Counted from the first letter of the stretch, positions 29,868 to 39,818 are shown. The stretch: DNA of 61,284 nucleotides from an uncultured Chlorobiales bacterium (GCA_903929135.1 CAIYTH010000041.1:1-61284); one strand, 5' to 3'. Notes: generated by a model from the letters alone, not told the origin. Numbers and translations are program-made.

Positions 29868-31448
29868 ATGTTGAGTCTTCAGTCCCCTCTCCCGCAGGAC
29901 CTCCCTTCGTTTTTTCTCCTTCTGAGTCTGATCGGATTCTTTCTGGTGCTCGGAGAACTTCTGACCAGGAAATTCAGCGTCAGTCCGCTGGTCGTCAGGA
30001 AGGTGCTGCATCTCTGCATGGGGGTCGTGATCTTCTTCATTCCGGCCTATTTCCATTCGAACTTCTACCCTGCGCTGGCGGCGCTGCTTTTCACGGGTGT
30101 CGGCGCCCTGAGTCTCAGGTCCGGGCTTTTGCGCTCGCTTCACGGCGATCCATCTCCCAGGAGTGACGATGAAGGTGCGGTCACCAGCTATGGCCCGGTG
30201 CTGTTCCCGCTCGTGTTCATGCTGCTGCTACTGCTGCTCTGGGACCGGCATATCTGGATCCTGCAGACCGCCATGCTCGTGATGGGGGTCGGCGACGCCA
30301 TGGCTGCCCTGGTCGGTACGGCGTTCGGCGGAAATCATATCGAGCACATGACACGCAGTCCGAAGACCGTCGCGGGATCCCTGGCCATGTTCGCTTCGAG
30401 CCTCGTCATCCTTTCTGTTTCCCTGTTCGTTTTCCGGGAATCGTTTACCGGCGACCTCGTCGGCAAACCCCTCTGGATGCTGATCGCGCTCGCCCTGCTG
30501 CTCGCCCTGGTCGCCACGGCGGTCGAGGCGTTGCTCTCCTACGGCCTGGACAACCTGTTCATCCCGGTTTCCATAGCCTATGTGCTCTATCTGGTCGAAG
30601 TGAACCACATGGTGACGGTCGAAGGGTTCCTGGCAGGCGGACTCTTTGCGCTCCTGCTCGCCCTGTTCTCGATCAAGGTCAAGTTCCTGCAGAACAGCGG
30701 GGCTACGGCCACATTCCTCCTCGGCACCACCATTTTCGGTATCGGAGGCCTGGTCTGGACCGTGCCGCTCCTGACCTTTTATTTTCTCTCCTCCATCCTT
30801 TCCAAGCTGGGCCACAAGCGCAAGGCGAAGTTCGATCTCGTTTTCGAGAAAGGATCCCAGCGCGATGCAGGCCAGGTCTACGCCAACGGCGGTGTTGCCT
30901 GGATCATGATGGTTATCTATTCGCTGACAGGCGATCCCTACATATTCTTTTCGTATCTTGGGACACTTGCCGCCGTACAGGCCGATACCTGGGCGACGGA
31001 GATCGGCACCATGTGGCCGAACCCGAAGGCGAGGCTCATCACTACGTTCAGGGAGGTTCCGGTGGGCACCTCCGGCGGGGTTTCCATCCCCGGGACTTCG
31101 GCTTCGTTCATCGGCTCGCTGTTCATCTGTGCGAGCGCAGTGCTTATGAATGTATCCTGGATCAGCCGCGTAGGCATCCTGCAGTCGCTTCTGGTCATCG
31201 GTGTTGCAGGCCTGATCTCCAGCCTGGTGGACAGTTTTTTCGGAGCAACGGTCCAGGCGCAGTACTTTGACCCGATCAGGCAGAAAGTGACCGAGCGGAC
31301 GCACAGTTTCGCTCCAGACGGCAGCAAGGTAAAAAATGAACTTATCAAGGGTTATCATTTTGTGAACAACGATATGGTCAATACATTGTGTGCAATATCG
31401 GGTTCTGTCGTGGCCTATTTCGTCGTGCAGAACCTTGCAGCCTTTTAA
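29868..31448 (+). CDS. Fused VTE5-like / DUF92 (VTE6-like) membrane kinase
   Basis: 526-residue polytopic membrane protein with two joined family domains. Residues about 1-240 look like the dolichol kinase/phytol kinase (SEC59/VTE5) family, with RKVLHLCMG, GVGDAMAALVGTAFGG and KTVAGSLAMF. Residues about 245-526 are a DUF92 domain, the family of plant VTE6 phytyl-phosphate kinase, with GATATFLLGTTIFG, YANGGVAWI, DTWATEIG and VPVGTSGGVSIPGT. Known roles of the two families are successive phosphorylations of phytol to phytyl diphosphate. In a chlorophototroph this would salvage prenyl alcohol for (bacterio)chlorophyll or quinones; that is inference. Divergent from the ilv operon and 19 bases before tolQ. 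Confidence 0.85.
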   Translation: MLSLQSPLPQDLPSFFLLLSLIGFFLVLGELLTRKFSVSPLVVRKVLHLCMGVVIFFIPAYFHSNFYPALAALLFTGVGALSLRSGLLRSLHGDPSPRSDDEGAVTSYGPVLFPLVFMLLLLLLWDRHIWILQTAMLVMGVGDAMAALVGTAFGGNHIEHMTRSPKTVAGSLAMFASSLVILSVSLFVFRESFTGDLVGKPLWMLIALALLLALVATAVEALLSYGLDNLFIPVSIAYVLYLVEVNHMVTVEGFLAGGLFALLLALFSIKVKFLQNSGATATFLLGTTIFGIGGLVWTVPLLTFYFLSSILSKLGHKRKAKFDLVFEKGSQRDAGQVYANGGVAWIMMVIYSLTGDPYIFFSYLGTLAAVQADTWATEIGTMWPNPKARLITTFREVPVGTSGGVSIPGTSASFIGSLFICASAVLMNVSWISRVGILQSLLVIGVAGLISSLVDSFFGATVQAQYFDPIRQKVTERTHSFAPDGSKVKNELIKGYHFVNNDMVNTLCAISGSVVAYFVVQNLAAF

Positions 31449-31467
31449 ACATACCAGCGAGCTGACC

Positions 31468-32127
31468 ATGAATGAAAATGCCGGCGGGGGAATCGCCTCG
31501 ATGCTGATGGGCTCCGGTCCAGTCGTAATTGCCGTCCTTGCGGTGCTGATCATGTTTTCCATCATTTCATGGGCGATCATCGCCTTCAAGTTCGGGTATA
31601 TCCGGAAGTCGATAAAGGAGTCCCAGGATTTCCTCGACTCCTTCTTCGAGGTGCAGAACGTCGACCGCATGTTCTCCGCCAGCGAGAATTTCCGGACCGG
31701 ATCGCTGCCCCGCGTTTTCCGTGCCGGTTACGTCGAATACAGCTCCATGCGCGACAAGAGCACTGTCACCCAGCTCAGGGAGCGTGTCACGCTGGCCGTC
31801 AAGCGTGAGGTCAACTCCGAAAGCAAGCGCCTCACGCACCTGGTGCCCTTTCTGGCCACCGTGGGCAACACGGCGCCTTTCATCGGCCTTTTCGGTACGG
31901 TCTGGGGCATCATGAGTTCGTTCCAGAACATCGGCCTCATGAAATCCGCCTCTCTCGCCGCCGTTGCCCCCGGCATATCCGAGGCGCTTATCGCCACGGC
32001 GACCGGCCTTGTGGCGGCCATTCCTGCAGTCATGGGATACAACTACCTTACCCAGAAGATCGGCCAGGTCGAACGCGACCTCGAGGATTTCGCTCCCGAT
32101 TTCATCGACGCCTACCTCAACCAGTAA
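31468..32127 (+). CDS. tolQ: TolQ/ExbB-type proton channel protein
   Basis: 219-residue inner-membrane motor subunit. A TM helix lies near residues 18-40. The paired helices typical of MotA/TolQ/ExbB lie near 125-150 (LVPFLATVGNTAPFIGLFGTVWGIM) and 165-190 (ATATGLVAAIPAVMGYN). The ATG at MNENAGGG is preferred over the open frame start 26 codons upstream, which lies inside the previous gene. First gene of the Tol-Pal cluster; it energises TolA with TolR. Confidence 0.93.
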   Translation: MNENAGGGIASMLMGSGPVVIAVLAVLIMFSIISWAIIAFKFGYIRKSIKESQDFLDSFFEVQNVDRMFSASENFRTGSLPRVFRAGYVEYSSMRDKSTVTQLRERVTLAVKREVNSESKRLTHLVPFLATVGNTAPFIGLFGTVWGIMSSFQNIGLMKSASLAAVAPGISEALIATATGLVAAIPAVMGYNYLTQKIGQVERDLEDFAPDFIDAYLNQ

Positions 32128-32143
32128 CCGCGAGGGCACTGCG

Positions 32144-32563
32144 ATGATGACCGGACAGAAGACCAGACTCATGAGCGAGATCAACGTGACACCATTTGTG
32201 GATGTCATGCTGGTGCTGCTCGTCATTTTCATGGTTACGGCGCCAATGATGACCAGCGGGGTCAAGGTCGACGTGCCACAGACCTCCCATGAACGGATGG
32301 ATATCGATTCGAACGCCCTGGTCATCAGCGTGGACGGATCCCGCAAGGTGACGATCAACGACTTCCAGCTCGATCCCGACGAAATCGCATCGCAGCTTCC
32401 GCGTATCCTTGAATCCAGAAAGGCCGATGAGGTCTACCTCAAGGCCGACAGGTCCCTGCCCTATGGGTTCGTAATGTCAGTTATGGCCTCGATTCGCGCG
32501 GCCGGTGTCGACAAGATCGGCATGGTCACCGAGCCTGTTGCGGCTCAGGTCAAAAAACGTTGA
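32144..32563 (+). CDS. tolR: TolR/ExbD-type protein
   Basis: 139-residue biopolymer-transport protein. Short cytoplasmic end, then the single TM helix with the proton-relay Asp in NVTPFVDVMLVLLVIFMVTAPMM, and a periplasmic domain ending KADRSLPYGFVMSVMASIRAAGVDKIGMVTEP. It partners TolQ. It starts 16 bases after tolQ; the next gene starts 16 bases after its stop. Confidence 0.94.
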   Translation: MMTGQKTRLMSEINVTPFVDVMLVLLVIFMVTAPMMTSGVKVDVPQTSHERMDIDSNALVISVDGSRKVTINDFQLDPDEIASQLPRILESRKADEVYLKADRSLPYGFVMSVMASIRAAGVDKIGMVTEPVAAQVKKR

Positions 32564-32579
32564 AGAGTCGGGCGGCCTT

Positions 32580-33392
32580 ATGAGCACAAGGGAAGAATTG
32601 ACGCGGGATCAGAAGCGGTTCGCCGTATGGGTCTTCATTGCTGCCACTGCCCACGCTGCGTTGGTCGTGCTGTCGTTCCTGATGCAGCTCTACTACCTGC
32701 GCACGCATCCGCCGGTCAAAATCGTCACCGTCAGCCTGGTGACCCTTCCCGGAACGCCCGGACCAGCAGGAGGCCCTGCCGTACCCGAGCAGCCGCCTGC
32801 GCCGAAGCCGGTTGCCGAGGTTCCTGCCCCGAAACCGCTCGAGCCACCTGCACCAAAGAAGATTCCGGAGCCGGCCCCGGCGAAGAAGATCGTTCCTGAA
32901 GAGAAGCCGAAGTCCGACAAGGCCGATCTGGCAGATGCGCTTTCCAGGCTCAAGAAGCAGACCGAAAGCCGCGAGGCGGGAAAGGGAATCAGCTCCTCGC
33001 TGGCAAGCCTTCAGAAGAAGGTCGCATCACAGGGAAAAGGTCCTGCCCAGGGCAGCGGAAGTGGCGGTGGCGGCGGTCTCTACGGTCAGGGAGGAGGAGC
33101 CTCCGATCCCTACAAGTCGAAAATCGCCGGTATCATCCAGAACAACTGGACGTTTTCGGAGCAGATGCTCAGAACTACACGCGGTATGGAGGTCTATGTG
33201 GCCATCAATATCCTGCCGAACGGCACTATTTCTCAGATACGTTTCGATCAGCGGGCGTCGAGTGAATACCTCAACAACTCCGTGAAAGTGGCCCTTCAGA
33301 AGTCAAGTCCGTTGCCGGCATTGCCTCGTGAATATGGTTCGAAGCCCTACTGGATCGGCTTTGTCTTTACACCCGAAGGCGTCACGAAATGA
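32580..33392 (+). CDS. tolA: TolA/TonB-like energy-transducing protein
   Basis: 270 residues. One N-terminal TM anchor (residues 15-37), a long Pro/Ala/Lys-rich periplasmic linker (PAPKPLEPPAPKKIPEPAPAKK, in part), a Gly/Ser-rich hinge (GSGSGGGGGLYGQGGG), and a TonB/TolA C-terminal fold (SKIAGIIQNNWTF ... ALQKSSPLPALP). Position between tolR and tolB identifies it as TolA functionally although its C-terminal domain is TonB-like. Links the inner-membrane motor to TolB/Pal. Confidence 0.85.
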   Translation: MSTREELTRDQKRFAVWVFIAATAHAALVVLSFLMQLYYLRTHPPVKIVTVSLVTLPGTPGPAGGPAVPEQPPAPKPVAEVPAPKPLEPPAPKKIPEPAPAKKIVPEEKPKSDKADLADALSRLKKQTESREAGKGISSSLASLQKKVASQGKGPAQGSGSGGGGGLYGQGGGASDPYKSKIAGIIQNNWTFSEQMLRTTRGMEVYVAINILPNGTISQIRFDQRASSEYLNNSVKVALQKSSPLPALPREYGSKPYWIGFVFTPEGVTK

Positions 33393-33551
33393 GTCCGAAA
33401 CTTCAGTGAACGAAAGGCCGGGAACAACACTTATAATTTGTATAATGCTTTAACAGATATAGAGCTACCCCGGGAAAGCGATGAGCCCTCATCCTGTTTT
33501 CCCAATGTGTCGATGCCGACGGATTGAAAACAACATCAATTACTCCAAAGC

Positions 33552-34871
33552 ATGAATGTTATGAGAATGAAAAGGATTTCGATTCCCCGTCTGTTTGTCA
33601 CGTTATTCTGTCTTTTAATCCTGCCGTTGACGCTCAGGGCGGAGAACGCGCGGGAGTATATCGCCATCAGGAAACAGGGGGCAGGCCGCATTTCGGTCGT
33701 GCTCGACAAAACCGTAGCGAAAGGGGGCAGGGAGTCCGAGTGGGCGAGAAGCGTCGACGGCACCATCAGGAGCGGACTTGACTTCACGGGCCTGTTCAAT
33801 CTCCTTCCGGCGCCGCTGAACGTCAGGCAGGGCCAGGCCGGAGCGCTCAATTTCAGTGCACTGAACTCCGTGGGCGCCGAAGTCTATGCCGGAGGAAGCA
33901 TGTCGAACCAATCGGGCAAGGCGATCCTCGATATGTCGGTCTATGATGCGCTGAGCGGCAAGCTGCTCATGAAGAAAGCCTATTCCGGAGACGAGACCCA
34001 GCTCAGGTCGATGGGGTACCGGTTCTGTGCCGACCTTGTCGAGCTGCTCACCGGGAAGAAGTGCCTCCTTTTCGGGAGCAAGATGGTGTTCGTTTCGAAC
34101 CGGACCGGCTTCAAGGAGATCTACATGTGCGATTTCGACGGCCAGAACGTCGTGCAGCTCACCGCTTCAAAATCGATTTCGCTCACTCCGGCGGTCTCTG
34201 CCGACGGAAAGTATCTCGCATGGACCGACTATACCTCAGGGCGCCCGGACCTCTATATCCGGAATCTGGCAGACAAGACGACGATACGCGTCGGGAAACC
34301 GGGTGTGAATATCGCACCTGCGTGGAGGAACAGTACTGACGAGGTCGCGACGACCCTTACGCTGGATGGTGACCAGGAGCTCTATCTCATCAGGCCTGAC
34401 GGCAAGCTTTCAAGGCGGCTCACCTTCAGCAGGGGAATCGATGTCTCGCCGACTTTTTCCCCCGACGGATCAAAGATGGCGTTTGTTTCGCAACGGAGCG
34501 GCATGCCGCAGATCTTCATACAGGAGGTCGAGGGCGGTACGGCAAGAAGAGTGACGTTCAGTGGCAATTACAATACGCAGCCGTCATGGTCTCCGCTTGG
34601 TGATAAAATTGCGTATTCGTCATTACAAAAAAACGGTGAAATAAATATATTTATTATAAATGTAGATGGTTCCGGTCTCCTTCAATTGACCAGCGGGAGC
34701 AAATACAATGAATATCCCTCCTGGTCACCGGACGGGAGCATGATTACATTTACCTCGACTCGGCAGGGTGGAAGAAAGTTGTTCGTGATGAATGCTGACG
34801 GTACCAACCAGAGACAGCTGATGCACATGGATGGCGACCAGCAGCAACCCTCATGGTTAAGGGCGAAGTAA
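33552..34871 (+). CDS. tolB: Tol-Pal system protein TolB
   Basis: Periplasmic beta-propeller protein, 439 residues. Signal peptide in the first 28 residues (cleavage near LRA-EN), TolB N-terminal domain to about residue 165, then WD40-like PD40 repeats: [20 protein letters not shown], then [12 protein letters not shown], then [23 protein letters not shown], then [16 protein letters not shown] (given in parts). It binds Pal and TolA. The 159-base gap before it contains a TATAAT (33441-33446) that could be an internal promoter. Confidence 0.94.
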   Translation: MNVMRMKRISIPRLFVTLFCLLILPLTLRAENAREYIAIRKQGAGRISVVLDKTVAKGGRESEWARSVDGTIRSGLDFTGLFNLLPAPLNVRQGQAGALNFSALNSVGAEVYAGGSMSNQSGKAILDMSVYDALSGKLLMKKAYSGDETQLRSMGYRFCADLVELLTGKKCLLFGSKMVFVSNRTGFKEIYMCDFDGQNVVQLTASKSISLTPAVSADGKYLAWTDYTSGRPDLYIRNLADKTTIRVGKPGVNIAPAWRNSTDEVATTLTLDGDQELYLIRPDGKLSRRLTFSRGIDVSPTFSPDGSKMAFVSQRSGMPQIFIQEVEGGTARRVTFSGNYNTQPSWSPLGDKIAYSSLQKNGEINIFIINVDGSGLLQLTSGSKYNEYPSWSPDGSMITFTSTRQGGRKLFVMNADGTNQRQLMHMDGDQQQPSWLRAK

Positions 34872-34911
34872 CGACTGCTTTTTCTCATCAACTAAAAAAA
34901 TGGAGAATGAT

Positions 34912-35400
34912 ATGAATCATCTGAAACTCTTGAAAAGAGCCTTGTTTGTCCCTGCATTCATCATGCTGGGCGCATGCTGTTCCCAGAAGGACGTCGTCGA
35001 GGCCCCGGCACCTCCGCCGCCGGCTCCTGCTCCAGCACCAGCTCCGGCTCCAGCCCCGGCGCCTGTGCTTGTTTCTCTGGGCGATATTTATTTTGATCTC
35101 AACAGTCACCAGTTCAGTCAGAAGACTCAGGATCAGATGAATCAAAATATTGAATGGCTGAAGGAGAATCCTGGCCACAAACTGATCATCGAAGGCCACT
35201 GCGACGAAAGAGGATCCAAGGCTCACAATCGCGCACTCGGAGAGCGCAGGGCGAATGCGGCGAAGGAGTACTTCCTTCAGCATGGCACCGATCCGGCCCG
35301 TCTTCAGACGGTCAGTTACGGTTCGCAGCGTCCGCTTGATCCTGGCCATAACGAAGCGGCGTGGGAGAAGAACCGGAGGGTTCATTTCGCCGGGCAGTGA
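34912..35400 (+). CDS. pal: Peptidoglycan-associated lipoprotein Pal
   Basis: 162-residue outer-membrane lipoprotein. Lipobox at FIMLGAC, a Pro/Ala repeat linker (PPPPAPAPAPAPAPA), and an OmpA C-terminal domain with the peptidoglycan-binding motif KLIIEGHCDERGSKAHNRALGERRA and YGSQRPLDPGHNEAAWEKNRRVHF. The start at MNHLKLLK is chosen because GGAG lies seven bases upstream; an ATG 12 bases earlier is also in frame. A GC-rich hairpin with a short T run follows (35416-35450). Confidence 0.94.
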   Translation: MNHLKLLKRALFVPAFIMLGACCSQKDVVEAPAPPPPAPAPAPAPAPAPAPVLVSLGDIYFDLNSHQFSQKTQDQMNQNIEWLKENPGHKLIIEGHCDERGSKAHNRALGERRANAAKEYFLQHGTDPARLQTVSYGSQRPLDPGHNEAAWEKNRRVHFAGQ

Positions 35401-35415
35401 GGCGTGTATTTCTTG

Positions 35416-35450
35416 AAGCCGGGGAGCCTGAAGGCTCTCCGGCACTATTT
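35416..35450 (+). terminator. Hairpin between the two pal genes
   Basis: GCCGGGGAGCC-TGAA-GGCTCTCCGGC followed by ACTATTTT. It could reduce read-through from the first pal gene into the second. Confidence 0.55.
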
Positions 35451-35477
35451 TAATCAACCGATCAAGGAACAACAAGT

Positions 35478-35948
35478 ATGAAAAACACATTGCCAGGTTT
35501 TATCGGAGCCGCCATGATTGTACTGGCAGGATGCTCATCGAAAAGTGCTGTGACAGAATCGCCGGCATCCGCCTCTGCGCCCGATACTGCTCCGGCTTCC
35601 TCTTCGGCTGTGGCTGGCCCGGTACTCGGCGACATCTTCTTCTCGTTCGACAGCTCGGCGCTGAGCACTGAGGCCCAGGACCAGCTCAAGCAGAATGCAG
35701 CCTGGCTGCAGAACCATGGCGCGCAGTCCGTTGTCATCCAGGGCCATTGCGACGAACGTGGCACCGACGAGTACAACATTGCTCTCGGCGAACGCCGTGC
35801 TGTTTCGGCCAAGCAGTACCTGACGACCCTCGGTGTCAGTGACGCGAGACTTTCGACGGTCAGCTACGGTGAGGAGAAGCCTTTCGATCCTGGCCATAAC
35901 GAAGAGGCATGGTCGAAGAACAGAAGGGACCATTTCGTTACCAAGTAA
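35478..35948 (+). CDS. Second Pal-like OmpA-domain lipoprotein
   Basis: 156-residue paralogue of the preceding Pal. Lipobox IVLAGC, an Ala/Ser/Pro-rich linker, and an OmpA domain with [32 protein letters not shown] and [24 protein letters not shown]. The two share the same C-terminal layout but differ in linker and N-terminus, so this is a tandem duplication with divergence. Both keep the peptidoglycan-binding residues, so both may be active. A GC-rich hairpin (35967-35998) follows. Confidence 0.92.
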   Translation: MKNTLPGFIGAAMIVLAGCSSKSAVTESPASASAPDTAPASSSAVAGPVLGDIFFSFDSSALSTEAQDQLKQNAAWLQNHGAQSVVIQGHCDERGTDEYNIALGERRAVSAKQYLTTLGVSDARLSTVSYGEEKPFDPGHNEEAWSKNRRDHFVTK

Positions 35949-36026
35949 CCATATTTCCTGAATCGATGCGGGCGGCGGGAGCTTTTCCTGCCGCCCGCTT
36001 GATGACGATGAATCACAAATCGAGCC

Positions 36027-36782
36027 ATGATGAACGCAAAATCGTTTCTGTTTCTGCCGCTTGTCATACTTTCTGCCTGCGCATCGAAGTCTGATTTCAA
36101 TTACGTCCAGACGGAGGTTTCGAAACTCAAGGAGGATTCGCAGTCGATCAAGTCCCAGTCTGCCGGTTCCTATTCTGAAATCACACAGTACCGTGAAGAG
36201 GTAGCTTCCCTGAAAGGGAGGATCGAGGAGTTGCGGCATGATCAGGTGACATCGCTTAAACGTCTGGATGTCGAGGACTCCCTGCTGGTCAGGAAAACCG
36301 ACGATATCGAATCACGTCTGTCAAGAATCGAGCAGTCTCTTGGAATCGCCGCTCCTCCGGCTCCCAAGGTCGTGACCAAGGCGGGTGAAGATGCTGCCAA
36401 GGCCAAAGCTCCGGCAGCGACCGGTGAAGAGCTTATCAACGAGGGACTTGCCAAAATGAGCAAGGCGGATTATGCCGGCGCTCGCGACAGCTTCACCTCA
36501 TTCGTGTCAAAAAACCCGAAGTCGCCCAAAGTTGCTGATGCACAGTTTTATATAGCAGAGTCCTATTTCAATGAGAAGTGGTATGAGAAGGCCATTCTCG
36601 AATACCAGGTGGTGATCGCGAAATATACCAAGAGCCCCAAGCGTCCGGCCGCCCTCTACAGGCAGGCATTGTCATTCGAAAAGATCGGTGACGCGGCCAA
36701 TGCCAAGGCCCGCTTCAAGGATGTCGTCACCGTCTATCCGGCTTCACCCGAAGCCAAGCTGGCCAAGAAGAAGATCCATTAA
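36027..36782 (+). CDS. cpoB: Cell division coordinator CpoB/YbgF-like lipoprotein
   Basis: 251 residues with the domain order of CpoB. A lipobox at VILSAC makes it a likely lipoprotein, whereas enterobacterial CpoB is a soluble periplasmic protein. A coiled coil follows (about residues 28-105), then an Ala/Pro linker and TPR repeats (about 125-250: YAGARDSFTSFVSKNPKSP, then VADAQFYIAESYFNEKWYEKAI, then RPAALYRQALSFEKIGDAANAKARF, in parts). Last gene of the Tol-Pal cluster, closed by a strong terminator. Confidence 0.88.
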   Translation: MMNAKSFLFLPLVILSACASKSDFNYVQTEVSKLKEDSQSIKSQSAGSYSEITQYREEVASLKGRIEELRHDQVTSLKRLDVEDSLLVRKTDDIESRLSRIEQSLGIAAPPAPKVVTKAGEDAAKAKAPAATGEELINEGLAKMSKADYAGARDSFTSFVSKNPKSPKVADAQFYIAESYFNEKWYEKAILEYQVVIAKYTKSPKRPAALYRQALSFEKIGDAANAKARFKDVVTVYPASPEAKLAKKKIH

Positions 36783-36816
36783 GTCGCTCCCGCCGCTGTC
36801 GGGAAGCAGAGAACTG

Positions 36817-36843
36817 GCCCCGGGGAGCTCCCCGGGGCTTTTT
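36817..36843 (+). terminator. Terminator of the Tol-Pal cluster
   Basis: A perfect 22-base palindrome, GCCCCGGGGAG with its complement, followed by five T. Confidence 0.9.
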
Positions 36844-36965
36844 CTGTGCAAAGAAAGCCGTGTGTCCATCGCCACACGCTGTCAGCAATCCGTTCCCTTT
36901 AATCTGTTCACCTTGCAATGCTTTCCATCTGAAAGGAGAGCTGCGGGTTCATCTGAGGATGTTGC

Positions 36966-39818
36966 ATGTCGATTCCTTCCCATACCTTTCCGGCAGCTGA
37001 CAATGTGTTTGTCACACTGCTCGAATCCCTTCCGGACGGGGTTTGTCTTCTGAATCCCGACGGTACGATTGTCCATATCAACAGCGTATTGGCCGCTCGT
37101 TTCGGCAAGCATCCGCAAGAGTGCATCGATGCCGATATCCATGATCTGATGCCGCCGGGCATCCAGCATATGCCTGACGTTGCGAATCGTCGAAAAGAGC
37201 ACTGCAGGGAGGTCCTTGGTCGGGGCATGCAACTGACGTTTGAAGAGGTCGTTGATGACCAGATCTCGAAAATCACCATCAATCCGGTCAGATCAGCTGA
37301 AGGCGAAATAACCCGACTGCTGTTCATGAGTCAGGACATTACCGAGATCAGGAGGGCTGAAAATCATCTCTGCCTGCTCAGCCGATACCAGCTTGCGATC
37401 AGCAACTGCAACCAGGCGCTTCTCCGGGCTAACGACGAAATGGAACTGTTGAAAGATATCTGCCGAATCGTGGTTGAGATCGGTGGATACCGGATGGCGT
37501 GGGTCGGTTATGCACAGGACGATGCGGAGAAAAGCGTCGTGCCGGTTGCCCAGGCGGGCTTCGAGGATGGGTATCTCGAAACGCTCTGGATCTCCTGGGA
37601 CGATGTCAGGCGAGGACAGGGTCCGACAGGGACTGCGATCCGCACGGGGGAGATCAATGCAGCCCATAACTTGCTGAGAGCAGCGGAGGCAATAAAGCGT
37701 GGTTACTCCTCGGCTCTGAGCATCCCGCTGAAAAAAGCCGACAAGGTATTCGGCGCCCTGACGATCTACTCTTCACTTCCAGATGCATTCGATGTCGAGG
37801 AGACAAAGCTTCTGGGCCTCATGGCCGACAACCTTGCCTACGGAATCAGGAAACTCCGGAACCGCAAGGCTCGAGAGGTTGCGGAGGACAGCCTGCGTCA
37901 AAGTGAGGCTCGATACCGCAGCCTTTTCCAGAACAATCATACCGTCATGCTGATCGTCGATCCTGAAGATGGCTCGATTGTCGATGCGAATCCTGCCGCC
38001 GTGAACTATTACGGATGGGATTATGAAAAGCTTTGCAGGCTGAATATCAGCGAAATCAACACCCTGACCGACAAAGAGATCCAAGCTGAAATGCAGCGTG
38101 CCCAACGTCAGAAATGCAACTTTTTCTCTTTTCGTCATCGACTGGCCGACGGATCGGTCCGGGATGTGGAGGTATACAGCGGTCCGATCAAACTTCAGGG
38201 CAAGTCGCTTCTCTATTCGATCGTCAATGACGTTACCGAACGCAAGCACTCCCAGGAACTGCTCATTGAAGGCAGCAATCGGATGCATTACATCATGGGG
38301 GCGACCAATGCAGGATTATGGGAGATCGATCTGACCACGAATACCACCATCTGGTCAGAAGAGGTGTGGGAGCTCTACGGCCTCGAACCTGACAGCTGTG
38401 AGCCTTCGTTCGAAAACTGGCTGAAGACCATCGTTCCTGAAGACAGGGCGAATGTGGAGCAGGCAGCAAGAGATGCAGTGGAAAGTGCCCTGGAATTCAG
38501 CACCATGTGGCGGGTTCAACAGGGTGATGGCACCGAGCGATGGCTCATGTCGAAGGGTATTCCGTACAAGGATTCCGACGGCAAGGTTCAGCGTTTTGTC
38601 GGGATCGTCATGGACATAACCGACCGGAAAAAGGAGGAAGAGGAGAAACGGCAGTTGGAAAACCAGCTTTTCAAGGCAAAGCGGCTTGAATCCATCGGGG
38701 CATTCGCAGGAACCATTGCACACGATTTCAAAAACATCCTGACACCCATCCTCGGATATTCGGAAATTGGCCTGCTGAGTGTGCCCGATGAAAACCCCGC
38801 GCACGACTACTTCAGCCAGATCAGTCAAGCTGCTGATCGGGCAAAGAACCTGATTTCCCAGATCCTTGCCTTCAGCAGGGCTGAAGATATCGAGCTCTCG
38901 ATCGTTTGCATGCCGTCCGTTATCACCGAAGCGCTGGATCTTCTGCGGTCAACGATACCTGATACCATTACGATCGAGCAGCATATCGACAGCACCTGCA
39001 GAAAGATCCTGGCAGACACGACCCAACTTCATCGGATCATTGTCAATCTGTGCACCAACGCAATCCAGGCGTTGGACAAGCAACAGGGCTTCATACGGAT
39101 AGAGCTCAAGGAGGTCAATGCCGACAGTCGTCTGCAGAAGGCTTTACCACAGCTGGTGAGAAAAAGCTACCTGCGTCTCAGCATCTCCGATTCAGGTCCC
39201 GGAATTGACGAAGCGGTCATGGAGCACATCTTCGAACCATTTTTCACTACAAAAACCGGCAAGAAGGGAACGGGCCTCGGCCTCTCCACGGTTTATGGCA
39301 TCGTCAACAGCTTCAACGGCGCAATCACGGTCGACAGCCATCCGGGAAAAGGCACCGCATTCCACATCTACCTGCCGGTGATCGACGAGCAGTCAGGGGT
39401 CATCAATCGCGATAGGGATCTTTTGAGGGGCCGCCGTCGCATCCTGTTTGTCGACGACGAAGAGTCGAACATCAGGATCATGACGACCATGCTGACGAAG
39501 CTCGGTTTTACGGTGCAATCCTCAAATTCACCGACAGACGCAATTGCACTGTTCAGGAATAATCCCGGAAGCTTCGATCTGGTCATTACCGATCTGATGA
39601 TGCCTGAAATGCGAGGCACCGACCTCGCAGCCAGTCTTCAAAGAATCTACTCCGGAACTCCACGAATACCGATCATCCTGATGACCGGCTATGAAAAGGA
39701 TCTCGGTGATGTAACTACCCTGAGCAAATACGGGATATCGGGATTCCTGAAAAAACCGGTAAGGATGTCCCAGATATCCACAGCAATCAACGAACTCATA
39801 TCAGACGAGACGACGTAA
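36966..39818 (+). CDS. Hybrid sensor histidine kinase (PAS-GAF-PAS-PAS-HK-REC)
   Basis: 950 residues, no TM segments seen. In order: PAS (about 15-135), GAF (about 155-300), PAS (about 315-430), PAS_3 (about 440-555), HisKA with H586 in TIAHDFKNILTPILGY, HATPase with NLCTNAIQAL, DSGPGIDE and GTGLGLSTVYGIV, and a C-terminal receiver with phospho-acceptor D876 in VITDLMMPEM and Lys in FLKKPV. The HDFKN H-box is of the NtrB-like class that also occurs in hybrid kinases. GAGGA lies six bases before ATG. Its first PAS resembles that of the kinase at the window start. No regulator gene is adjacent, so the output is unknown. Confidence 0.92.
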   Translation: MSIPSHTFPAADNVFVTLLESLPDGVCLLNPDGTIVHINSVLAARFGKHPQECIDADIHDLMPPGIQHMPDVANRRKEHCREVLGRGMQLTFEEVVDDQISKITINPVRSAEGEITRLLFMSQDITEIRRAENHLCLLSRYQLAISNCNQALLRANDEMELLKDICRIVVEIGGYRMAWVGYAQDDAEKSVVPVAQAGFEDGYLETLWISWDDVRRGQGPTGTAIRTGEINAAHNLLRAAEAIKRGYSSALSIPLKKADKVFGALTIYSSLPDAFDVEETKLLGLMADNLAYGIRKLRNRKAREVAEDSLRQSEARYRSLFQNNHTVMLIVDPEDGSIVDANPAAVNYYGWDYEKLCRLNISEINTLTDKEIQAEMQRAQRQKCNFFSFRHRLADGSVRDVEVYSGPIKLQGKSLLYSIVNDVTERKHSQELLIEGSNRMHYIMGATNAGLWEIDLTTNTTIWSEEVWELYGLEPDSCEPSFENWLKTIVPEDRANVEQAARDAVESALEFSTMWRVQQGDGTERWLMSKGIPYKDSDGKVQRFVGIVMDITDRKKEEEEKRQLENQLFKAKRLESIGAFAGTIAHDFKNILTPILGYSEIGLLSVPDENPAHDYFSQISQAADRAKNLISQILAFSRAEDIELSIVCMPSVITEALDLLRSTIPDTITIEQHIDSTCRKILADTTQLHRIIVNLCTNAIQALDKQQGFIRIELKEVNADSRLQKALPQLVRKSYLRLSISDSGPGIDEAVMEHIFEPFFTTKTGKKGTGLGLSTVYGIVNSFNGAITVDSHPGKGTAFHIYLPVIDEQSGVINRDRDLLRGRRRILFVDDEESNIRIMTTMLTKLGFTVQSSNSPTDAIALFRNNPGSFDLVITDLMMPEMRGTDLAASLQRIYSGTPRIPIILMTGYEKDLGDVTTLSKYGISGFLKKPVRMSQISTAINELISDETT

